Assembly (NCBI GenBank): GCA_946406115.1
Contig: OX291545.1
Location: 6,820,001-6,884,000 of the forward strand
Length of the DNA stretch: 64,000 bases
Source of the DNA: Apoda limacodes
Lineage: Eukaryota > Arthropoda > Insecta > Lepidoptera > Limacodidae
Direction of reading: 5' to 3'
Part shown: piece after piece, positions 56,176 to 64,000 of the stretch
Numbering within the stretch: position 1 is the stretch's first letter
Layout: every line of letters starts with the position of its first letter
Translations under genes and position numbers: made by a program
Notes under the pieces: generated by a model
What the model saw: only the letters and a program-made list of their open reading frames with translations
Databases searched by the model: none
What the model was told of the DNA's origin: nothing

Positions 56176-57629
56176 CTTTTGTAGGTACATTTGTAAAACA
56201 TAATATGTAGGGTACCATTTTTTTTGCCTTATAAGTCCTCTAAGATCTATAGGTCTTAGGACGTTCTAGGTATATGTTTGTCCTAGTTTTTATTTATCTA
56301 CTCCTTTGGCACAAGAAATCCTCATCGAAATATCATCTTTATTTATTAATACAAAAATGGGCATCAAATCCGTGAAATTTAGATCCAAATGATTACAAAG
56401 GTTTTCAAGTTTAATGGAGGAAAAAATAGATAAAAACGGATGGGGAAAAAACTGACACCTTTCATCTTTATTAAATTAAAACTGACAGTGAACCGAGGGT
56501 TTAATTACACTGAGTAAGCAATTCGTTAGGGATTTTGTTTTAACAGCCAACTCTGACATCATTTAAAACGTGTTAATTTGTTTGTCACAATGTTTTGTAC
56601 ATTCCATCCAGTGAAATATAAAAGGATGCATCTCTGTTTGAAAGGGTTTATCTTTGTTTTAAAATGGTTCATTGGATATCGTAGATCTTTAGAAATTACG
56701 TGTGTTTTCTACAATTAGGGTACAAAGTTTACTCCTGGAGCCTCTTGCGAAAAGTCTGGAGTGTTACTTGACCTTGGTGACCTAAATTTTAGGCCCATTT
56801 AAAATTCACCTGTTTAGAAAAAACAATGTGTTTGTGTGTGTGTATTCTGTACTTAAATACATTCTCTTAAAATTAAGTATTATATTAATAGAGTACAGTA
56901 GGAGCACAAAAAACATAAATAATGAATGCTTACTGCACACTTAAGCGCTTTAAACCCTTTCCCGGACGCATAAGTCCCGTACATCAGAGCTCAAGGTATT
57001 TCAAAAGCAGTTGAGGAAGGATTTAAAATGCTTAGGTGTAGTGAGGATTTTTTATCAGAATCATTGAGATATGAGTGACTATGCAAGAGTAAAGTGTTAT
57101 TGATACTGAGCTACCGAGGTGAAACTGCGGCAAAAACCTGCTTTGTTCCATTAGTAGTAAATACCAAAGCTCTATAAAGTAACGACCTTCGCCCTCGATT
57201 AGAGGGCGGATCCACATCAGAAAAAGTCGAGTCAGCGCTTGCCCCTATTTGTGGGAATGACTTGTCCATTAGAGTAACCACCTTGATTGGCATTAGCTAT
57301 CCTTGATTAAATTTTGTTTTATTTGGGATGAAACTGAAGATTAGGAAATATAAAAAAATTCTAGACATCGAAAAGATTTGGGATTCGTAAATAGCGTGCG
57401 TGCATATTTTTATTAATTAATGTTCTATTGAAAAATAGAATCCAATGCAGTCCAATCCAATGTTCTGTAACACTTGACTTTTGCTGTGACAGACGAATGG
57501 ACTAGTGAATGCGCAATAATATCACAGTCGAAACATTCACTTAATTCATGCAGTCAATCACTTTTGATGAATCCGAAAACGTCGAGACATTATTGATAAA
57601 ATCAGACGTTACTTTGCGGAAATTCATTA
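56176..57629. other. Noncoding DNA
   Basis: Short minus-strand ORFs near 57032-57293 show no domain. Nothing else is supported. Confidence 0.4.
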
Positions 57630-57898
57630 TTATGATAAAATATTATTACCTTGCAAATCCGCTAAAAACAATTCAGTGTGCAGAAATACACCATCCACAT
57701 GTGTAGAAGTGCACCTACTTCCCTCCCTCCTTATGAGGACGATGCAAAATTCACCACAACGTTACACCACCAAATTTTTAAAAAAACTCGACACGTGTTT
57801 CGCCTCAACACGAGGCATCTTCAGGAGACGCAAGTTAGTCGTGCGCTATACCTTCACCAAAATTAGCGGATTTGCAAGGTAATAATATTTTATCATAA
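57630..57898. mobile_element. 269-bp element with perfect 36-bp terminal inverted repeats
   Basis: Arms 57630-57665 and 57863-57898 are exact reverse complements (start ttatgataaaatattattac, inner end aatccgctaa). The interior contains cacgtgtttcgcctcaacac followed by gaggcatcttcagg, a dispersed-repeat-like block. Perfect arms indicate recent insertion or selection for pairing. The overlapping small ORFs inside are not genes. Confidence 0.75.
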
Positions 57899-59359
57899 CG
57901 TCCAGACAGTCAAATTTATGACTGGCTGGACATCACCCGACTAGCCATATGTGACGCCTTAGGCACAGATATAATAATTCAAACTTCTTATAGCTTATCG
58001 CTCTGGAAAACAGCACTTTTTATTAGTCTTTTTTTTTTAAATCTGGTAGTTTTTTCAAAATGTCACCTTAATTAAGTGCATGACCAACATCCAATTTTGT
58101 GACACCCTAATTTAACGATGTTTTGATATTCGAAAAAACCAAGTGATAATGTTAATACAAAATTGTAGTCATTTATTCTATGGAAATTCCTAGCTGAAAC
58201 CGAATATTAAAAAGCGGAATTTTTCCGCGACCACGTCTAAAAATAGAACAGGGAAAAGTCAGGTTCGTAAGTCTCAACGCGTGTTGACAGACGTCAGACG
58301 ACAGACATTTTCTAGTAGGGCGATTTGTATAAAAGCCTTATTTCACGTTAAAACTGTATTAAAAAATATATTTAGGATGGAATTCAGATTTCGTTGTTTA
58401 AAGTGACCTGGTAGCGGATCTTCAGCATTTTGTTCTACAATTCTGCATTTTTTACTTTTTCCACGTATTTGAAAAGTTAGCGTGTCGTACACGCATTAAG
58501 CTAGGGCTCCGTAGAATTATAATGATTGCGAATATTCAACTTTCGAATTTAATAACTTCGATTTTGTTCTAAACTTTTATTAAAACAATTTGAATCGTAA
58601 ATTTTGAAAAGGGGTTTGTCGATAAAGTTAAAATTTTCAGAAGACACAAAAAGTAGATACTTGACTCATTCTTTTTTTCTACTTACTGACCGCTGTAGTA
58701 TGTAAATTAAGCCTATAATTAAGATCGTATAAGGAGTATATTGTCGTAGAAAAATTGACTGTCACAATATATCTTGTTTTATTACTTTGTGCCTGAGCTA
58801 AGCCGCGGACTGACAGACAGACGGACGATTATATGGCTCTAATGGTTGCTTGTTGCCTAAAGTACCCATAAAATAAAGTAAACATAAAATAATAGGTCCC
58901 GTAAAACTTAAATTCAACCTACCTTGTCTGTTAAATTAAGAAAACCTTGTTAATTATATAAATAAAAGTAAAAGTCTAGACAGACTCCCGAGAGCCAATG
59001 TAATTACTGTCCAATTCAACCTAAATTAATAGTACTTCATGTAGAAAATAACTAACAAACCGTACTATTGTTATGGCACAGAGATTCTTTGTTGGTTTGC
59101 TTTATTTTATTACAATTTATAATTTTTAGCGCTGACTATGACCTCTATTTTAGAATACAAAAGATTAAAATAGAGCAATTTACATAGAACGATTAGTGTA
59201 ATTTTATCAAACATAAGTTTTGAATAGGCTTAGAATGCATTTCATTGGGACTTAACATCGAAGAAAATATATAATATTAAGTATCATGAAAATATTTAGT
59301 AACAATGCAGTCATAGCTTATCATTGAAAAAAATATTAAGTGTGTAACAATATTTTATA
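57899..59359. other. Noncoding DNA with repeat traces
   Basis: Near 58790-58830 ctgacagacagacggacg resembles the front of the 15457/33091 repeat family. No gene is supported. Confidence 0.4.
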
Positions 59360-59650
59360 ATAATAATAATAATAATATTCTTTATTGCACGGTTAGACAT
59401 ACATTTAAATCTATAAAATAATGAAAAAAAAGGACAATAAGGCGGTCTTCCAGGCTTTGGGTAGGGAAATTATAAAAACAAGAAAATTCAGTAAGGTGTG
59501 CACATCTCAAGGAGGAGACTTAAAAATATATTACTACATACATAGTATAAATTAATATATAATACTTTAGAAATAAAAAGAATATAAAAATATATAGATA
59601 CATATACATACATTCCTATATAAAAAATAAATTAAATATATTCAAATACA
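59360..59650 (-). repeat. LINE 3' end, minus strand
   Basis: On the minus strand the segment ends gcaataaagaatatt followed by an (att)n tail and includes a gaccgccttattgtcc-like block comparable with the gcgataaggccgcct motif in the LINE B 3' UTR. The interior is A/T-rich and noncoding. Confidence 0.5.
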
Positions 59651-60643
59651 TATATAAGCGAACAGCTTAAGATTTAAAAAAATGTAAAAATCTAAAAAAA
59701 ATAGGATGAAAAACCTACTTTAGACTTCCATTGGCAAATTTGTTGAATATTATCTATATCCAACTAAATACTTTTACTTAAAAAACGGTATATTATCTAA
59801 TGGATGTCTATCGTGTGGTAATTGGCTATTGAGTTTTAGCAAAGTGGGCGCCGTAGCTTAATCCTTATTTGCTGCATGCAGCGGCTTTATTATGTGCTTT
59901 AACCGACGAAAGAAAAAAAAGGAGATCCTCAATGCGATCGTATATAAATTTTTATTTAGTAACTTGACTTAGGTCAATATATCAAAACGCTGCAGCGCTG
60001 AAACCTGATCGCTTTGTCACACCTGATACTCTGTCACCTGCTTAGCGCAAAGGTCGCCTGCCATTGTTCATTATATATTTTCACTATAGAGTTTTTTTTG
60101 GGAGAGGCACTACTGTGAATGAGAAAAACAAAACAGTATGGTAAATATGTAGTTCCGCTTTTCAAGATATTCAAACTTATATGGCACGACTCTAGTAGTG
60201 CAAGATATGACAAAGTGTCAGAAGAAGAAAATATGATTTTGACATTTTTGACGCGTTTAATAGGGACCTGTGTTAAAATGATAAAAATGGCTCAGCCCTT
60301 GTAGTTTCTTGGAAATTCAAGAAAAGTATGTATGATATTAATCAAAATAAAAATAATTAAATATTTGTACCGAAATTAGTTTCTGAACCAGTTATTCCAT
60401 TGTTTTTTTTTGATGATGCATTCGTGCTGCAGAGGTAAAATAATATGTTCCGATCAAGATACAAAAATATTCCAAGTGCAGAAATCTTAGTGCAAATTAA
60501 TTGCATAAGACTATTATCACAGTATTTTTTATCAGACATTTTATCAATACGTTGAAGACTGGTGCCGCCAATTGATATTTTTATTTTTCTCGTTGTACAA
60601 AGCGAATTTCAAATTTTTGCGTCTACAGAAATATGTTACTATG
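59651..60643. other. Noncoding DNA
   Basis: No supported gene. Confidence 0.4.
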
Positions 60644-60796
60644 TATAAGCTATTTTAAGAATGTTTTATTATGTTTCTAGAATAACACTGAGAGTTGTAC
60701 ATATTCGCTAAAAACGGCCACTTTTAGCAGAAGCGCTATCTACTACTCACAGTTTTATCCTAGAAACAGTACTAAATGTTCATAAAATAGCTTATA
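60644..60796. repeat. Palindromic MITE-like element
   Basis: About 70-bp arms starting tataagctatttta are inverted copies at roughly 75% identity, meeting near 60720. Part of the end (cataaaatagcttata) is duplicated just outside at 60805-60820. Confidence 0.6.
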
Positions 60797-63700
60797 ACTG
60801 GTTACATAAAATAGCTTATAAAGAGGAAAGTAATATATTAATTAGCGGCGCTCGTGGACGTCACGAACCCTCTGAAGCCGTGAGAAGCAAAACCCAAAAG
60901 TGTGCGAGACCGACTCTCACTTACCCTGTTTTTTTATGTTATTGGTACAGAAAATTGTTTAAAAAGCGACGATTATCATAAACGCGTCACGGTAATTTAA
61001 ATTACGATTTAAAGTAACAGACGAATACTAAACTTCATTACAGAAATGCAAAAAAATATGTAAAAACTACAAATAATATTATGACAGCACGCGTCACAAC
61101 TTTGACGTATTTTGTGTAACGTAAATTTATATGTATCCCTATCACACAAAATATTTGTTCATCGATGAAGGGTTCAAAGTTCAACTGGTCCATTTTAGCG
61201 TGTGGCCCTCTTGTCTGTACATTATTAACCGTTCGTTTTTATCGTAATAATATTATGAAGAAAAAAGATGTTGTCGCCTAATAACTCAATAGATGAACAA
61301 ATTGTTATAAAATGTTTACCTACATGTAGCTTGTACACAGCTAGAAAGTATGTAAGTACGGATAACAAAAAGCAAAACAGACGTATAGGTATAAATTGAG
61401 AAGCAAAAAACATTCCCGCTTCGCCGGTTTTGCTGTAGAAATTCCAGTAAACAAACAGTAATTAATAAGAGCTATCTTCGTTAGCTAAGAATGTAACAAT
61501 AAATTGGAAACTGTTAAAGTAAGTACCAAAGCGCTTATAGTCATTCTTTTCCCGTCAACAATTTCAGACATTACCGTAGTAAGGGCCCTAATAAATATTA
61601 CTCCGTTGAACACTGAGGGTGCTTATGAAATACTTCTGTATCCATTAAGTCATGAGAAACAGCGATCATCACAGGTTTTGTGTTGAATATGAATGAGTTC
61701 CCAAAATATTGTGACTATGAAAATAAAAAATCTCAGTATTTAAGAACGAGATAATGTTTGTTTTTATTACATCAAAGTATAGTACCACAAATATTTATTG
61801 TGACCTAAAACTTCGTATGCCCAGACCGTGAATGGACCTAGGAACTTATTGGGAACAGTTCCTAGCTAATTGGACTTTGTGATTCGGAAGAAAAATGAAT
61901 GCAAGTACATTCACGGGTTTTGAGAGGTAATTCAGACTTTCATACATTATTGTCTTGAATTCCAGAGTACAAATAGCTCGAGACTAGAGGCGGCTCGTGA
62001 CTTTTTTAATGGCTGTTCACAAAAAAAAAACAAAAGAGGAATTACTTTAATGCTTACCTTTTATTATTCTATATATGACTAAAATACATTTGCATATTTA
62101 GATTTACAAACGTGAATTTTTTTAACCATTTTTATTTATTTCAAGCTGAATTACTACTATTTCAGCACTGTTTAATCACGTCACAATAATCACATTTTAT
62201 TTTGCTATAGTTACTAATTAGACAATAGACAAATTGTTTATTTAGGTATGTACTTATTTAATTTGTTAATAAAAACTCGCGCGCTCCAATAAAACATTTG
62301 TTGTGATGAGAGCCGTCGGACCGAAGGCGGGGGTCAAGCTGGCAACAGTATTTTTCTTACATAGCCCAGGAGCGACGCTCCTCATTTTGCTAATTTTTCA
62401 TACAAAATCTTCTGTTACACGTTTGAGACTGTGTCGAACTTTCTCCTTCACACTCGTTTATTTTAGCTTAAAGTCTAAATGTACTGAAATTCGTTTCATA
62501 GGAGCGCTTCACTTAGTGACACAGTCTCGTCGGTTCAATTCCATACAAAATCTTAAGTTAGCTGTGTATGTACAGAATGTTTTTAGTGAAATACTATTTT
62601 AACATAAAGAGTAATCGAAGGATAATTTTTTTTTTTAATTTTAATTTTACAAAATCTACAACATATTGTTTCTTAAGTAGATAATTATTTATGGGAGTGC
62701 GCTGCACCAACGCACCTTAGGACGAGCCGCTTCTGCTTGAGACTGTTCCTTATAAGATTTCTAATCTTAGCCAGAAACAAACACACGCTCAGAAAGATTT
62801 TGAAAGCTCAATAAAAATTTTATTCAACTTTATACCGTTAAATTTTAATCGTTTTAATGCCGTGGATGGGTGATTGACTTTTAAAACACTAATTACTATT
62901 CACTATTCATCAACAACTTAATCTGGGTTATATCTCTTAAAATAAAAAAGATAGGAAGTGATACTGTAATATCAGCAAAGTGCTTAAAAAAAAGAAGTAA
63001 CGCCATGAGTTAGTTACCTACGTATGCCTACGTTGTACAGGTCATTGACTCGCTTAGCTGGTGTCAATTTGTTCGTTCGAAAAAATTCAATGATTGTACA
63101 TTCTCCTTCATACTTTTACCAGTGTTGTGTGTTGTTGTTGTATCTAGATCCCGGGACCTAATTGCACCATACGAAGGTGCTCCATGTTAGAGTATGCGTA
63201 ATTTCGAGACGCCATACTTTCGCAAGACAAGGATCGTAAACAGCGATGCACCAAGCACCGCACCCGTGACGACTTAGAGAAAACTGATTTTTTGATATGT
63301 TTTGACCGTAGCTTGCGGGGCGCGGGGGGCACACTTGCGAATTGCCAATCAAATAAGATGTAGGGGCGGTAATTAGTCTAGCATTGGTTAATTTATCGAA
63401 GTCCACGTGGACTGCGCTACGCGTCATTCGTGAAATGGGTCATGTGTCATAATAGGGTCGGTTTTTTGAATATTGACCTACCTACTAATGGTTCGCGTCA
63501 TTTTGTCACTCAAGCAAAAATTGATTCGAGTTTTAAAAACAATGTTATTTTATTTTTTATTTTTATCTTTACAAATCGATAGTGTTTCATTCCACGGCAT
63601 TAAAATGATTAAAATTTACCGGTGTTAAACAGTAGGAACGTATGAGGCTTAGAAGGTAGGATACAATATGTAACAGAGTAAAAAGGGAGATAAATTGACT

Positions 63701-64000
63701 GAAGGGTGGAATATTTAAACATTGGACAAATGAAAGCACAAAAATGTAACCATGTCAATGTCGTCAATAGTCCTAAAATACCTACGTCTACGGCATCTGT
63801 ATCCATATAAGTCATATTAAATTTACGCCCATCGCCAAACGCAGACCAGCCAACCTAGGGTTGCCAAATTTGTTGAGGGCAATACGACTGCATTGCAACT
63901 GATGTGCCAACTATTGTAGTCCCTAACGGAAACCTTGGCAGCTGTATACGATCTTGTTTAGGAGTAAGCGAGCAGGATTTGGAGATACACCGGCTACTTT
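60797..64000. other. Noncoding DNA
   Basis: At 60845-60935 a cacgaaccctctgaag...gcgagaccgactctcac stretch resembles the end of the 15457/33091 repeat family. Around 62423-62530 the pair gagactgtgtc / gacacagtctc is inverted. A GC-richer stretch at 63150-63430 gives overlapping chance ORFs. No gene is supported. Confidence 0.4.

Noticed and set aside
62303..62602. 99-codon ORF near the right edge of the window
   Set aside because: No motif is present, the start context does not support an ATG at 62303, and an inverted repeat within suggests a degraded mobile element.

Overview
The window looks like AT-rich nuclear DNA from an insect, most likely a moth or butterfly (inference). It carries many degenerate LINEs, tRNA-derived SINEs and foldback elements, and two copies of a repeat beginning with a ggttccgtacc-type motif and ending in gagtccgactcgcac, a type common in lepidopteran genomes. 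No conventional host protein-coding gene could be supported. Nearly all coding signal belongs to mobile or viral DNA.

Positions 1-18400 are repeat-strewn noncoding DNA: a GC-rich island, a 24-bp minisatellite, a widely spaced 114-bp inverted repeat pair, SINE fragments and foldbacks. Positions 18430-27060 form a nest of LINEs. A minus-strand LINE is split by a roughly 6.2-kb plus-strand block holding LINE A (intact ORF1, broken ORF2) followed by LINE B (broken endonuclease/RT, lacking the RT C-terminus). Positions 27060-37690 are again noncoding, with LINE tail fragments, a 35-bp minisatellite and further repeat copies.

The centrepiece is 37701-54753, a 17,053-bp endogenous adintovirus / Maverick-Polinton element. 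It is bounded by TAGGTG on both sides (a 6-bp target-site duplication) and has terminal inverted repeats of about 110 bp preceded on the left by an extra 80-bp hairpin. The plus-strand half encodes, in order, a packaging ATPase, an acidic protein with a conserved C-terminal motif, a fibre-like small protein, a DDE integrase with chromodomain, a phospholipase A2 / pX-like fusion, an adenain-type protease, a penton-like minor capsid protein, a 56-residue protein, the major capsid protein and a Cys-rich 161-residue protein. Several of these overlap by ATGA stop-start junctions. The minus-strand half encodes a protein-primed DNA polymerase B, broken by one frameshift, plus unknown small genes. A serine-rich, GC-rich spliced gene lies near the right end. 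The right subterminal region carries 181-bp repeats whose core recurs inverted at the left end. A TA-flanked MITE sits in an intron of the spliced gene.

Together these genes describe a virus that could replicate with its own polymerase, integrate with a retroviral-type integrase, package with an FtsK/HerA-type ATPase and build an icosahedral capsid matured by an adenovirus-like protease. The morphogenesis genes are all open. The polymerase break and an unusual residue at the protease acid position are the visible lesions. Positions 54760-64000 are host noncoding DNA with further MITE-like and LINE-tail repeats.
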